From Thermogemmatispora sp042408735 (lineage in GTDB: Bacteria > Chloroflexota > Ktedonobacteria > Ktedonobacterales > Ktedonobacteraceae): 64,000 nucleotides of DNA. Made by a program: the position numbers and the translations under genes. Below the pieces are notes generated by a model. It did no database searches. It saw nothing but the letters and a program-made list of their open reading frames with translations, and was not told where the DNA came from. Below, one piece after another: positions 15,633-24,486 of this stretch. The stretch spans positions 10,753-74,752 of the forward strand of contig NZ_JBHOQV010000073.1 of assembly GCF_042408735.1 (NCBI RefSeq). The letters are read 5' to 3'. Positions within the stretch are counted from its first letter, which is position 1. Each line of letters starts with the position of its first letter.

Positions 15633-16449
15633 TTCCTCCACGCGCCAGGCAAGCCTGGCTCTCTGCTCAGAGGAGACTCTCTACGCCGAAGAGACCTGGC
15701 TTGTCGAGAACAATCACAGCGTTGAGTTGTTGCCTGCGATTCGCCGCTTGCTGAGCAGCCGTAACTGGCGCCCGGCAGATCTCTCCGCTCTGGCGGTGGC
15801 TTTAGGCCCAGGCTCCTTCAACGGCGTGCGGGTGGCGGTGGCTACAGCTCGCAGCCTGGCCTTTGCGCTGGGCAAGCCGCTGGTTGGGGTAGGCACTCTG
15901 GATATCATCGCCGCCCAGCAGCGTCGCTGGCCAGGTCCGATCTGTGCCGTGCTAGAAGCGGGGCGCACAGAGCTATATGCCGCCTGCTATCTCTGCGCGG
16001 AGAGCCGGGACGAGCAGGGGCGGCTGACCCAGGAACTGCGACGGCTCTCTGATTACCTCCTGCTGCCTCCTGGGCAGCTCGTGGCCTCTCTCAGAGAGCT
16101 GGCAGCCGCCTCTCCTCTGGCGGTGCCGGGGCGTCGTGAGCTTCCTCCTTTTCTCTTCTGTGGGGAGATGAAAGCGGTCACCTGCACATTCCTGCGCTCT
16201 TCCCTGCCTGACTGCGCCTTCGCGGAGCCGTTACAGGCTACCAGGCGAGCCTCCACCTTGGCGGCCCTGGCTCTGCCGCGCCTGTTGCGCGGCGAGAGCG
16301 ATGACCCGTTGCGCCTGGAGCCGCTTTACTTGCGTCCCCCTGCCATTACTGCCAGTGCACGCAAGCAACCGCTGCTGAACGCGGTGGATCAGCCGCGCTC
16401 TCTACCTCAAAGCGAGACAGAGGGGGAAGAACGTGCGTTACATCATTGA
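15613..16449 (+). CDS. tsaB: tRNA threonylcarbamoyladenosine biosynthesis protein TsaB
   Basis: TsaB is the non-catalytic partner of TsaD. The product is 278 residues from the ATG at 15613, which gives the canonical MLLLAIDSSTRQASLAL start. LGPGSFNGVRVAVATARSLAFALGKPLVGVGTLD is the family hallmark. The region after residue 110 is long and variable. The gene overlaps tsaE by 20 bases and the rimI start by 17 bases. TsaC/Sua5, the fourth activity, is not in the window. Confidence 0.93.
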   Translation: MLLLAIDSSTRQASLALCSEETLYAEETWLVENNHSVELLPAIRRLLSSRNWRPADLSALAVALGPGSFNGVRVAVATARSLAFALGKPLVGVGTLDIIAAQQRRWPGPICAVLEAGRTELYAACYLCAESRDEQGRLTQELRRLSDYLLLPPGQLVASLRELAAASPLAVPGRRELPPFLFCGEMKAVTCTFLRSSLPDCAFAEPLQATRRASTLAALALPRLLRGESDDPLRLEPLYLRPPAITASARKQPLLNAVDQPRSLPQSETEGEERALHH

Positions 16450-17068
16450 ACGCATGACCTTGTCAGACGTGCCTCGGGTGATCGAGATCGAGCGTCTGGC
16501 CTATCCAACAACCTGGCCGCCCAGCGCCTACCGCAAGGAGCTGCAAGATAATCGCTGGGCGCACTATATTGTCCTGCGCGACAAAAAGATTCTAGAGGAG
16601 CACCTGGAGCCTTCTGCCTCTGAGGCCGAGAAGCCAAGGCGCTTCTTCCCTCTGTCGCTGTTGCCGGGTCGCTCGTCGACGGCGACGACCTCTCCCCAGC
16701 TTGCCTCGATCATTGGCTTTGCTGGGCTGTGGCTCATGGTCGACGAGGCGCATATCACGACGATCGCCATGCACCCTGACTATCGCCGTCAGGGCCTCGG
16801 CGAGTTCCTGCTCACCAGCCTGATCGATATTGCCTATACTATCGGCGCCCGGTGGGTCACGCTTGAGGTACGTGTCTCCAACTACGTTGCGCAAAATCTC
16901 TATCGCAAGTATGGTTTCCGCGAGGCTGGCCTGCGCCATCGCTACTACAGCGATAACCAGGAGGATGCCCTGATCATGTGGACCGACGAGATCCACAGCC
17001 CGGCCTATCGCCAGAAATTCCAGGAGCAGAAAGCCGCCCTCTTACGGAAGCTGGAAGCTCAGGGTTAG
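16433..17068 (+). CDS. rimI: Ribosomal protein S18 alanine N-acetyltransferase-type GNAT (RimI)
   Basis: The 211-residue product starts with GTG inside the end of tsaB. It has the GNAT fold: an N-terminal RxMTLSDVPRVIEIE segment, an acceptor region with WPPSAYRKEL, the acetyl-CoA loop RRQGLGEFLL (about 120-129), and VRVSNYVAQNLYRKYGFREAGLRHRYYSDNQEDALIM, where the NxxAxxLYxKxGF motif is diagnostic of RimI. An insertion of about 40 residues around 50-85 makes it longer than the usual 150-160. The gene order tsaE-tsaB-rimI-tsaD is common in bacteria. Confidence 0.9.
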   Translation: MRYIIERMTLSDVPRVIEIERLAYPTTWPPSAYRKELQDNRWAHYIVLRDKKILEEHLEPSASEAEKPRRFFPLSLLPGRSSTATTSPQLASIIGFAGLWLMVDEAHITTIAMHPDYRRQGLGEFLLTSLIDIAYTIGARWVTLEVRVSNYVAQNLYRKYGFREAGLRHRYYSDNQEDALIMWTDEIHSPAYRQKFQEQKAALLRKLEAQG

Positions 17069-17353
17069 GGAGGGGGCCGGCCGATCGGTCAGGTCTGGCC
17101 AGACCCCTGGTGGGGCGAGCTGGCTGGCCTGCAGGGTGGCGGAAGTTGGTGGAGAGGGAGAGCCTCAGCAGCGTGTCGAGCCTGCTCTGCTGCGACCATC
17201 GACAGACTTCCTTTGGCCGGTGCAGGTCCCTCGATTCCCTCGCCTCTGCGGGGTGGGGGCCTGGGCAGCGCTCTGAGACGGGCCGGCCGGGGCGAGATCC
17301 AGAGATAGAGATGGAGCCTTCCAGTCATTCTGCTTCTGGAAAGGGGGTGAACT

Positions 17354-18538
17354 ATGCTCGTTCTAGGGATTGAAAGCTCGTGTGATGAGACCGGAGCGGC
17401 CATTGTCAAGGATGGTCGCTATGTGCTGGCAAACGTGGTCGCCTCGCAGATCGAGATCCATGAGCGCTACGGAGGGGTCGTCCCCGAGGTTGCCTCACGG
17501 CAGCAGTTGGCCGCTGTGCTGCCGGTCATTGAAACGGCCCTACAGCAGGCTCGCTGTAGCTGGGAAGATATCAGTGCTGTGGCTGCTACCTATGGTCCAG
17601 GCCTTGCCGGCTCGCTGCTCGTCGGTCTGACGGTGGGCAAGACTCTTGCGCTGGCCCACGATCTGCCGTTTCTCGGGGTTAACCATCTGGAGGCTCATAT
17701 CTACGCCAATTGGCTGCGCCAGGCTTCCGATGCTGACCCCCAGGCTGGTGCTGGTGCGGAGGAGACAGCATGTCCCTATCTGCCAGGCGATCCGCTCTTT
17801 CCGCTGGTCTGTCTGATCGTCTCCGGGGCCCATAGCGAGTTGGTCCTCATTCGTGATCACGCTGACTATCTTCTGCTGGGACGGACGCGCGACGATGCCG
17901 CAGGAGAAGCATTTGATAAGGTGGCGCGGATCTTGGGGCTTGGCTATCCTGGTGGTCCCGCTATCCAGCGGGCGGCCCGTCTGGCCGAGGAGGAGCTTCG
18001 TCAGCAGCGCTCGCCGCTGCGCAACCCTTATCATCTGCCGCGGGCCTGGCTGCGAGGTACCTACGATTTCAGCTTCAGCGGCCTGAAAACAGCTATGTTG
18101 CATCTGGCTGAGGGGCTGGTCGCCGATCAGCAGCCTGCTCGTCCTCTGCCCAGTGGAGGCCGACAGATCAGTCGCTATACCACGATGGGTAGCGAGGCCG
18201 CCAGGCGGGGCCAGGTCCATGTTGGCTTGCTGGCGGCGAGCTTCCAGGAGGCCATTGTCGATGTTCTGGCCGTCAAGACGCGCCTGGCCGCCCAAGAGTA
18301 TCACGTGCGGCAGGTCTTGCTGGCCGGCGGAGTAGCGGCCAATGTGGCCCTGCGGGCCCGCCTGGAAGAGGAGCTAAGGCCGCTGGGTATCCAACTGCAG
18401 TATCCGCCCATCGAGTTTTGCACCGATAATGCTGCTATGGTGGCGGCAGCCGCCTTTTTCCACCTGCTGCATGGTGAGAGGCACGACCTTGACCTCGATG
18501 TAGAGCCGGGTCTGAGCCTCCCTTTCCGCCAGGAGTAA
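17354..18538 (+). CDS. tsaD: tRNA N6-adenosine threonylcarbamoyltransferase TsaD
   Basis: TsaD transfers threonylcarbamoyl from threonylcarbamoyl-AMP to A37 of tRNA. The 394-residue product has the ASKHA-fold start LVLGIESSCDETGAAIV, metal-binding His111 and His115 in NHLEAHIYANW, the SGAHSELVLI loop, DDAAGEAFDKVARILGLGYPGG, and the C-terminal CTDNAAM motif. It is longer than typical (about 340) because of inserted segments around 122-145 and 260-285. GGGGGTG precedes the ATG. It is 285 bases after rimI, so it may have its own promoter. Confidence 0.95.
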   Translation: MLVLGIESSCDETGAAIVKDGRYVLANVVASQIEIHERYGGVVPEVASRQQLAAVLPVIETALQQARCSWEDISAVAATYGPGLAGSLLVGLTVGKTLALAHDLPFLGVNHLEAHIYANWLRQASDADPQAGAGAEETACPYLPGDPLFPLVCLIVSGAHSELVLIRDHADYLLLGRTRDDAAGEAFDKVARILGLGYPGGPAIQRAARLAEEELRQQRSPLRNPYHLPRAWLRGTYDFSFSGLKTAMLHLAEGLVADQQPARPLPSGGRQISRYTTMGSEAARRGQVHVGLLAASFQEAIVDVLAVKTRLAAQEYHVRQVLLAGGVAANVALRARLEEELRPLGIQLQYPPIEFCTDNAAMVAAAAFFHLLHGERHDLDLDVEPGLSLPFRQE

Positions 18539-18735
18539 GCGGGAAGAGGCGACTGGGGGGCGCTGTGCGGCCTCATCCCCTTGGGTGGAAAGCGGGCGAG
18601 CCTGGCTCTGGAGCGGGGCGGGAGCCTGACCTGTTCATGGTTGGGATTCGTCTCCACTGCAAGGAGCAGGCAGTAGAAGACAGGCCCTGCCTGTCTGTGG
18701 CTGGCTGCCGTTCTGTCTGTATCGAGGAGAGAGCT

Positions 18736-19785
18736 ATGGCCAAGAATCACGCGGGGCGTCCGGCGCCGACGACCCATGCGCTGGGCATCGACCTGGGAGG
18801 CACCAAGACCCTGGCGGCAGTCATCGATGTCTCCAGCGGCGAAGTGATTGCCTCGGCGCGCAAGCGCACGAAAGCCGAGCGCGGGCAGGACTTCGTCGCC
18901 CGCCGGGTGATAGAGGTAGCTCGTGCGGCCCTGGAGGCCGCAGGTCTGCGCAACGGGCGCGAGCTGCTCGCGGTGGGGATCGGGGCCGCCGGCCAGATCG
19001 ATCGTCAGGCCGGCGTGATTCTGGATGCGCCCAATCTCGGCGTGCGCGATATGCCGGTGGCGGCTCTGCTGAGTGCCGAGTTTGAACGCCCAGTCGCTGT
19101 TGGCAATGATGTCGAGGTGGCAGCTCTTGGCGAGTATCTCTACGGGGCTGGACGCAGCTACAGGAATTTTGTCTGTGTCTTTATCGGCACCGGCATCGGC
19201 GCGGGTATCATTCAAAATGGCCGACTCTACACGGGTCTCTCTGGCACCGCCGGCGAGATTGGCCATATCACGGTTGAGGCCAGCGGGCGCATCTGCGGCT
19301 GTGGCGCGCGCGGCTGCCTGGAAGCCTACGCCTCGCGCACGGCCATCACGCGCGCCATTCTGGCGGAGATCCATCACGGTCGCAAATCGGTATTGGCCGA
19401 TGAGGCCCTGCTCCAGCTCAAGGGCGGCGAAACCATCATCCGCTCGGGATTGCTGGCCAGCGCTATTCAGCAGAACGACGAGCTGGTGATTGAAGTTGTC
19501 AGTGAAGCTGCCGACTATCTGGGCTACGGCCTGGCATCGATCATCAACTTTTACAACCCTGAGGCCCTCATCCTGGGGGGAGGAGTGATCGAGGCCGTCG
19601 ACCTGCTCTTTGAGCGGGCGGTGCGGCGAGCGAGAACCGTGGCCCTGGCCCTGCCCGCTCGTCAGACGCCCATCCTGCGCACGCGGCTGGGTGATTTCTC
19701 GGGCGTCGTGGGCGCAGCCTGCCTGGCAGCCCAGGCGACAGGCTATCGTCTGCGCGAGAGCGAAGAGCTGACTCCAGAAGAGTAG
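18736..19785 (+). CDS. ROK-family sugar kinase (glucokinase-like)
   Basis: The 349-residue product starts at ATG 18736 (GAGGAGAG upstream); an in-frame extension to 18565 has no site and unlikely composition. It has the ATP-binding ALGIDLGGTKT (15-25), the ROK signature in the FIGTGIGAGIIQNGRLYTGLSGTAGEIGH region, and the zinc motif CGCGARGCLEAYAS. The catalytic Asp lies in VGNDVEVAALGEY. ROK kinases phosphorylate glucose, N-acetylglucosamine, mannose and similar sugars; glucokinase is most likely but cannot be proved. No DNA-binding domain is present, so it is not a ROK repressor. Confidence 0.88.
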   Translation: MAKNHAGRPAPTTHALGIDLGGTKTLAAVIDVSSGEVIASARKRTKAERGQDFVARRVIEVARAALEAAGLRNGRELLAVGIGAAGQIDRQAGVILDAPNLGVRDMPVAALLSAEFERPVAVGNDVEVAALGEYLYGAGRSYRNFVCVFIGTGIGAGIIQNGRLYTGLSGTAGEIGHITVEASGRICGCGARGCLEAYASRTAITRAILAEIHHGRKSVLADEALLQLKGGETIIRSGLLASAIQQNDELVIEVVSEAADYLGYGLASIINFYNPEALILGGGVIEAVDLLFERAVRRARTVALALPARQTPILRTRLGDFSGVVGAACLAAQATGYRLRESEELTPEE

Positions 19786-19786
19786 G

Positions 19787-19828
19787 CAGCCAACCAGGCG
19801 GAGAGAGAATACTGCGCCTGGTTGGCTG
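19787..19828. terminator. Perfect 14-bp hairpin between convergent genes
   Basis: Arms at 19787-19800 and 19815-19828 are perfectly complementary with a 14-base loop. It starts two bases after the ROK kinase stop and faces the convergent metG. No U-tract follows on the plus side, so it may act as a barrier or 3'-end stabiliser instead of a classic intrinsic terminator. Confidence 0.6.
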
Positions 19829-19961
19829 ATCTCCTGGGGAAGAGACTCCCCATCGCTGGCTCTGGGCAGGCTGTAGGCAACCGTCTCCTCGCGACCGGCC
19901 AGGCCTCCCTCTACCAGCTCTAGCCGCCCATCAGTCGCTCCGAGGGGCCAGCAGCCTCTTG

Positions 19962-21653
19962 CTAGGGCAGGGGCTTGCTCTCAGCCGAAGGGAGGTCGGC
20001 GGGTTCCTCCAACTTGGCAAAGAGTGGCTGAGGAGGCGGGAGCCGTCTGCCAGCGGGCACCGTTTCAAGCTGCCAGCGGGAGGCGCTCACATCGCCCTCA
20101 AAGCCCAGGTAGCCATGCAACTTCTGGGCGGAGAAAGGCAGGTAAGGATAGAGCAGCAGGCGCAGACCACTGAGTACCTGCAACATCACATAGACGGTAG
20201 TTCCGGCGGCCTGGCGATCCTCCTTGATCCGCTTCCAGGGGGCCTGCTCATCGAGATAGCGATTGGCCGCATGGGCCACGGCCATTGCCGCCTGTAGCCC
20301 ATCCTTAAAGCGGCAGCGGCTGATCAGCTCGCCAACGCTACGAAATCCCTTCTCCACCTCTGCCAGCATCGCCTCGTCGGCGGCACTCAGTGGGCCGGGA
20401 GCAGGGACCGTGCCCCCAAAGCGGCTTTGGACAAAGGTCAAGGTACGATGGACCGCGTTGCCGTAGGTAGCGACCAGCTCATCGTTATTGCGCCGCACCA
20501 GCTCCTCAAAAGTAAAATCGGTATCGCGTCCCTCGGGAGCGGAGGCCGACAGGTAATAGCGCAGCGGATCGGCTCCATAGAGGTCCAGCACATCCTTGGT
20601 CCAGACCACATTTCCCCGGCTGCTCGAGGCCTTACTGCCGCGCATCGTCATAAACTCGTTAGCGGGAACATCGTAGGGCAGATTGCGATCTCCATAGCCC
20701 ATCAGCATCGCCGGCCAGATAATCGTATGGAAAGGGATATTATCTTTACCGATAAAGTAGTAGGCTTTCACCGGGGGATTGGTCGACCCGGGAACCCACC
20801 ATTGCTTCCAGGCCTCGGGATCGCCCTGGCGCTGCGCCCACTCCACCGTGGCCGAGAAGTAGCCGATCACCGCATCAAACCAGACATAGATGCGCTTTTC
20901 ATCATAGCCCGCCAGGGGAATAGGCACGCCCCAGTCGAGATCGCGCGTAATGGCCCGCGGGCGCAGACCCTCCTTCAGCCAATTCATGGTGAAGCTATAA
21001 ACGTTGGGACGCCAATGCTCCTTGCCCTGAGAAAGCCACTGCAGAATTGGCTCCTGTAGCTTGGGCAGGTCCAGAAAGAAATGCTCGGTATCGCGGATCT
21101 CCAGCGGCTGCTCTCGGCTGCCACACAGGCGGCAGTGAGGCTGGATCAAATCGACAGGATCAAGGACGCGCCCGCAGTTGTCGCACTGGTCGCCGCGCGC
21201 CTGCGGATAGCCACAGTGAGGACAGGTTCCCTCAACATAGCGGTCCGGCAGAAAGCGGCGGTCCGTTGGACAATAGGGCGATTGCATCGTATCCTTATAG
21301 ACATAGCCCTTCTGATAGAGCGTCAAAAAGAAGTCCTGTGTAATGCGATAATGATTCTCGGTGCCAGTTTCCGTATAGAGGTCCCAGGAGATCCCCAGTC
21401 GCTCCCAGATCTCGCAGATCTGGCGATGGTAGTAAGAGACAAACTCGCGCGGCGAGATGCCCTGACGCTCGGCGTCGACCAGGATTGGCGTGCCGTGCTC
21501 ATCGCTGCCAGAGATCATCAGCACGTGGTTACCGGCCAGCCGATGGTAGCGGGCAAAGGTATCGGCGGGCAGGTAAGCGCCGGCGATCTGCCCCACATGG
21601 GTCGACGTTTTGGCGTAGGGCCAGGCCACGCAGACCAGAATATACTCAGCCAT
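19962..21653 (-). CDS. metG: Methionyl-tRNA synthetase
   Basis: This class I synthetase charges tRNA-Met. The product is 563 residues from the ATG at 21653 (GGGAG upstream); the longer open frame would begin before the promoter at 21804-21831. The N-terminal PYAKTSTHVGQIAGAYLPAD carries the HIGH-type motif as HVGQ. The four-cysteine zinc knuckle region (CPHCGYPQARGDQCDNCG, then CRLCGS) and WFDAVIGYFSATVEWAQR are present. The KMSKS loop is degenerate, reading KASSSRGN. The anticodon-binding helices follow (PLRYYLSASAPEGRDTDF). The C-terminal tRNA-binding OB domain is absent, as in many bacteria. Confidence 0.95.
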   Translation of the reverse strand: MAEYILVCVAWPYAKTSTHVGQIAGAYLPADTFARYHRLAGNHVLMISGSDEHGTPILVDAERQGISPREFVSYYHRQICEIWERLGISWDLYTETGTENHYRITQDFFLTLYQKGYVYKDTMQSPYCPTDRRFLPDRYVEGTCPHCGYPQARGDQCDNCGRVLDPVDLIQPHCRLCGSREQPLEIRDTEHFFLDLPKLQEPILQWLSQGKEHWRPNVYSFTMNWLKEGLRPRAITRDLDWGVPIPLAGYDEKRIYVWFDAVIGYFSATVEWAQRQGDPEAWKQWWVPGSTNPPVKAYYFIGKDNIPFHTIIWPAMLMGYGDRNLPYDVPANEFMTMRGSKASSSRGNVVWTKDVLDLYGADPLRYYLSASAPEGRDTDFTFEELVRRNNDELVATYGNAVHRTLTFVQSRFGGTVPAPGPLSAADEAMLAEVEKGFRSVGELISRCRFKDGLQAAMAVAHAANRYLDEQAPWKRIKEDRQAAGTTVYVMLQVLSGLRLLLYPYLPFSAQKLHGYLGFEGDVSASRWQLETVPAGRRLPPPQPLFAKLEEPADLPSAESKPLP

Positions 21654-21803
21654 AGAACATGACTCCCTTGCTTGCTGATGGAGGTCGGTCGTTCTATCTT
21701 CTTGTTGCTCGCTTGCCAGTAGCGTTTCGTCTGTTGCCTTCTCTCGCAGAGAGACACTGCGATGGATGAGGAAGTGAAGAGACCACCAGGCGGATTGTGC
21801 CTC

Positions 21804-21831
21804 ATTATAGCATAGACCGGGAGAGGGGCAA
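21804..21831 (-). promoter_or_regulatory. Promoter for metG
   Basis: On the minus strand TTGCCC (21826-21831), a 16-base spacer and TATAAT (21804-21809) form a good sigma-70-type promoter, and TGC before TATAAT makes it an extended -10. It lies about 150 bases before the metG ATG. No T-box motif was recognised in the leader. Confidence 0.65.
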
Positions 21832-21908
21832 GACCCCGAGCCGGGCGCGAGCACGGGCAGCGCGGGCCGACCCGGGCCGGCTCAGGTTAGAGCCGTGGCG
21901 GGAGGCCA

Positions 21909-22931
21909 TTACATACCGATGTAGCGGGCATAAAGAGAACGAGCGATTTGCTCATTATCAGTCCCCTTAATAATGGCGCGCCCATCGGGGAAGACCGTCA
22001 TCTCGTAGTCTTCGATTTGGAAGCGCAGCAAGTACGCATTATGCTGGACATGGGCGAGCGCCTGGAGGCGCTGGGCGAGAGCGGCCAGATCGAGGGAAGC
22101 CCCACGCTGGCGGCTGCGAACCTGAACAGCGTTGCGGCCACAGAGCGCGGCTGTGTTGCTTTGAGCAGAGGCATTCAAGAAATCGAAGCGGCCCAGGGCA
22201 CATGTCGGACAATCGTCCTGACGAGGCAACTCCAGGCGCTCCCACGTATTTTCCCAGAGATCGGCCACCAGCAGCGCCCGGCTGATGGCTGGACTGGCGA
22301 GCAGGATCTTGAGGGCCTCCGTGGCGGCGATGCCGCTGATCAGGCTGACGATTCCGTTGAGGACGCCAGCGGTGTCGCAGGTGGGGGTGCTCCCCGGAGG
22401 GGGCAGCTCGGGGAAGACGCAGCGCAGACAGGCCGTTTCACCGGGGAGAATATTCATCGTCACCCCGTGGGCGGCGATCACGCCGCTGTAGATCCAGGGC
22501 CGTCGGTGCTTGACACAGACATCGTTGAGCAGATAGCGCGTCTCGAAATTATCGGTCGCGTCCAGCACCAGGTCCACACGCTGCACCAGAGACTCGGCCT
22601 CCTCGGCATCGAGGTCTGCGACCAGGGCCTCGATCCTGACCTCGCTGTTGATGCGCTCCAGCTTCCTGGCGGCGGCCACCGCTTTAGGGAGATGGGCCTG
22701 CACGTCATCCTCATCGAAGAGAATCTGGCGTTGCAGATTGCTCAGCTCGACGTAATCGCGGTCTACGATCAACAGGTGGCCGACGCCGGCGCGACAGAGG
22801 TGATTGGCGAGCATGGTCCCCAGCGCCCCGCAGCCGACGATGGCCACGGAAGAAGCAAGCAAACGTTCCTGGCCCTGCTGGCCAATAGGCCCAAAGAGGA
22901 TCTGTCGCGAGTAGCGCTCTGAAACAGCCAT
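21909..22931 (-). CDS. ThiF/MoeB/HesA-family E1-like adenylyltransferase
   Basis: The 340-residue product starts at ATG 22931 with GGGGGAG upstream. The N-terminal adenylation domain has SERYSRQILFGPIGQQGQ, the nucleotide loop GCGALG (33-38), DRDYVELSNLQRQ and the DATDNFETRYLLND block. Two zinc CxxC pairs (CLRC and CPTC) are present, and the cysteine in PTCDTAGVLNGI is where the E1-type catalytic Cys sits. These enzymes adenylate the C-terminal glycine of ThiS- or MoaD-like carriers. The roughly 70-residue C-terminal part ends FPDGRAIIKGTDNEQIARSLYARYIG. No thi or moa genes are adjacent, so ThiF and MoeB cannot be separated. Confidence 0.88.
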   Translation of the reverse strand: MAVSERYSRQILFGPIGQQGQERLLASSVAIVGCGALGTMLANHLCRAGVGHLLIVDRDYVELSNLQRQILFDEDDVQAHLPKAVAAARKLERINSEVRIEALVADLDAEEAESLVQRVDLVLDATDNFETRYLLNDVCVKHRRPWIYSGVIAAHGVTMNILPGETACLRCVFPELPPPGSTPTCDTAGVLNGIVSLISGIAATEALKILLASPAISRALLVADLWENTWERLELPRQDDCPTCALGRFDFLNASAQSNTAALCGRNAVQVRSRQRGASLDLAALAQRLQALAHVQHNAYLLRFQIEDYEMTVFPDGRAIIKGTDNEQIARSLYARYIGM

Positions 22932-23170
22932 AACGAGCAATCTCCCCCCGATTGGGGCAATTCTCTAGCCGCCCGCCTGGGGCATTTGCACCAGGGCGAA
23001 GCTGCCGGTAAGCCAGATGTGCCTTCATTCTACCACAGGAGGACAATCGGAGAAAAGGCAGGCAGAGCGAGAGGACTGTTTCTCAACGGCGCCGGCAAGT
23101 GGGCGGCGGCGCCGCAGGCCCCGCCCTCAGCTTGCTCGCCTGGCCAGGATAGTACTCTCGAGAGCCTGAG

Positions 23171-23199
23171 TTGGCAAGGCCAGGCAGGTGTGTTACAAT
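23171..23199 (+). promoter_or_regulatory. Promoter for the single-domain receiver gene
   Basis: TTGGCA (23171-23176), a 17-base spacer and TACAAT (23194-23199) form a near-consensus sigma-70-type promoter with a TGT extended -10. It lies 84 bases before the start of the receiver gene at 23283. Confidence 0.7.
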
Positions 23200-23282
23200 G
23201 CAAAGGGGTGGGTCGTCTTTGCTGTTGAGGAGAGATAAAGTGCAGTGCCTGAGCAAGACGGCTTTAGACAGCGGAAAAGACG

Positions 23283-23726
23283 ATGAAGAAAGTGCTGGTC
23301 ATCGACGATAATCCTACAATTGTAGAGCTTATCAAATATGCTGTCAACCTCCAAGGCTCGTACGAGGTCATCGTGGCCTACGATGGCGTGCAGGGCCTGG
23401 AGCAGGTCTATGCCCATCACCCCGACTGCGTCATCATCGATGTCAAGATGCCTCGGATGGATGGCTACCAGTTGGTGCGCTGCCTGCGAGGCGATGCGCG
23501 TACCGCCGATACTCCTATGATCATCCTAAGTGCGATGACGCGCGAGGAGGATCAGCTCACGGGCCTTCTCTCCGGGGTTGATGAGTATCTGACCAAACCC
23601 TTTAAGCCTAGCGCCCTCAATGCGGCTATCGAGCGCGTTCTGCGCCTGACTCCCGCCGATCGCCAGCGCCGCATGGATGAATTGATGCGCAGCCACAGCG
23701 AGCAACAGCAACAGCAGCAGCAATAA
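23283..23726 (+). CDS. Single-domain response regulator with polyglutamine tail
   Basis: The 147-residue product is a stand-alone receiver with a complete active site: Asp8-Asp9, phospho-acceptor Asp53 (VIIDVKMPRMDG), Ser83 and Lys105 (LTKPF). It ends in a short Arg-rich helix and a run of seven glutamines encoded by CAG/CAA codons. Without an output domain it likely relays phosphate or acts through protein contacts, as CheY and Spo0F do. It has its own promoter and is 325 bases upstream of another receiver gene. No histidine kinase lies nearby. Confidence 0.9.
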   Translation: MKKVLVIDDNPTIVELIKYAVNLQGSYEVIVAYDGVQGLEQVYAHHPDCVIIDVKMPRMDGYQLVRCLRGDARTADTPMIILSAMTREEDQLTGLLSGVDEYLTKPFKPSALNAAIERVLRLTPADRQRRMDELMRSHSEQQQQQQQ

Positions 23727-24051
23727 GAGCGGCGAGCCGGCTGAGCGCGCCAGGGACAGCGCTTTGGGCCGCTCCGCTCCGCCCCGCCGCATCGGCCTGC
23801 TGCGGTGGCTCTTGGTCAACTACATGCACAACAGGCAGGTGTCAACCGAAACGCTCCTTACTCCCTGGGTGGCCGGGATCTTTTGTGTCAGGCTTGCCTT
23901 TTTCTGCCAGGGGCCTGAGCCACTCTTCACTGGCCGGGAAGGAGAAAGATGGTCGCGGGAGGTGCGCCGCGCTCTCTGTCTCCCTCTCTCCGTGTCGGTT
24001 TTGGTTTCTCTTGCTATTTGAACATTTATTTCATGTAATTGCTGATCGAAG
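23727..24051. other. Intergenic between two receiver genes
   Basis: No gene is supported. TTGCTA (24011-24016), a 17-base spacer and TGTAAT (24034-24039) at the right end form a plausible promoter for the second receiver gene. It would leave a very short leader if the ATG at 24052 is used. Confidence 0.45.
24011..24039 (+). promoter_or_regulatory. Promoter for the second receiver gene
   Basis: TTGCTA and TGTAAT with 17-base spacing lie in a locally AT-rich patch. Transcription would start about 24046, six bases before the first ATG, so translation may be leaderless or start at ATG 24070. Confidence 0.5.
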
Positions 24052-24486
24052 ATGCTATCTATCCGTCTCATGGCTCGTGAACCAAGGACAGCGCAATTGC
24101 CGCGGGTGCTCTTCGTTGATGACGATCCGCATGTCCAGGGCCGTATCAGGCAGGCCTTGGAGCATATGTTTACCGTCCGCTGTGCCTCTTCGCTGGAAGA
24201 AGCTCGTCGCTGCCTGCTCGAGGAGCCACCTGACCTGCTGATCTGCGAGATCGTGCTGGGCAACGAGAATGGCCTCGACCTCTGTCGCTTTGTGCGGGGC
24301 CAGTCTTCCTTGCGTCATCTCCCCGTGATGATCCTCAGCTCGCAGATGACGGTACAGGATAAAATCGATGGATTCGCTGCCGGAGCCGACGATTACGTTG
24401 TGAAGCCAGTTGATGCACGTCATCTTGCTGCTCGCTTGCGTCTCCTTCTGCGCATTAAGCAGTTGGAGCTGCGCAATCAAGACTGA
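24052..24486 (+). CDS. Single-domain receiver with Glu at the phospho-acceptor position
   Basis: The 144-residue product is a receiver domain (about 17-140) with the acidic cluster Asp23-24-25, the Ser96/Ser97 position and Lys118 (VVKPV). The expected phospho-acceptor Asp is Glu66 (LLICEIVLG). Asp-to-Glu changes can mimic phosphorylation in some receivers, so this protein may be locked in an active-like state. There is no output domain. Starts at 24052 or 24070 are both possible and neither has a Shine-Dalgarno sequence; the promoter position leaves a minimal leader. No partner kinase or target is visible nearby. Confidence 0.85.
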   Translation: MLSIRLMAREPRTAQLPRVLFVDDDPHVQGRIRQALEHMFTVRCASSLEEARRCLLEEPPDLLICEIVLGNENGLDLCRFVRGQSSLRHLPVMILSSQMTVQDKIDGFAAGADDYVVKPVDARHLAARLRLLLRIKQLELRNQD

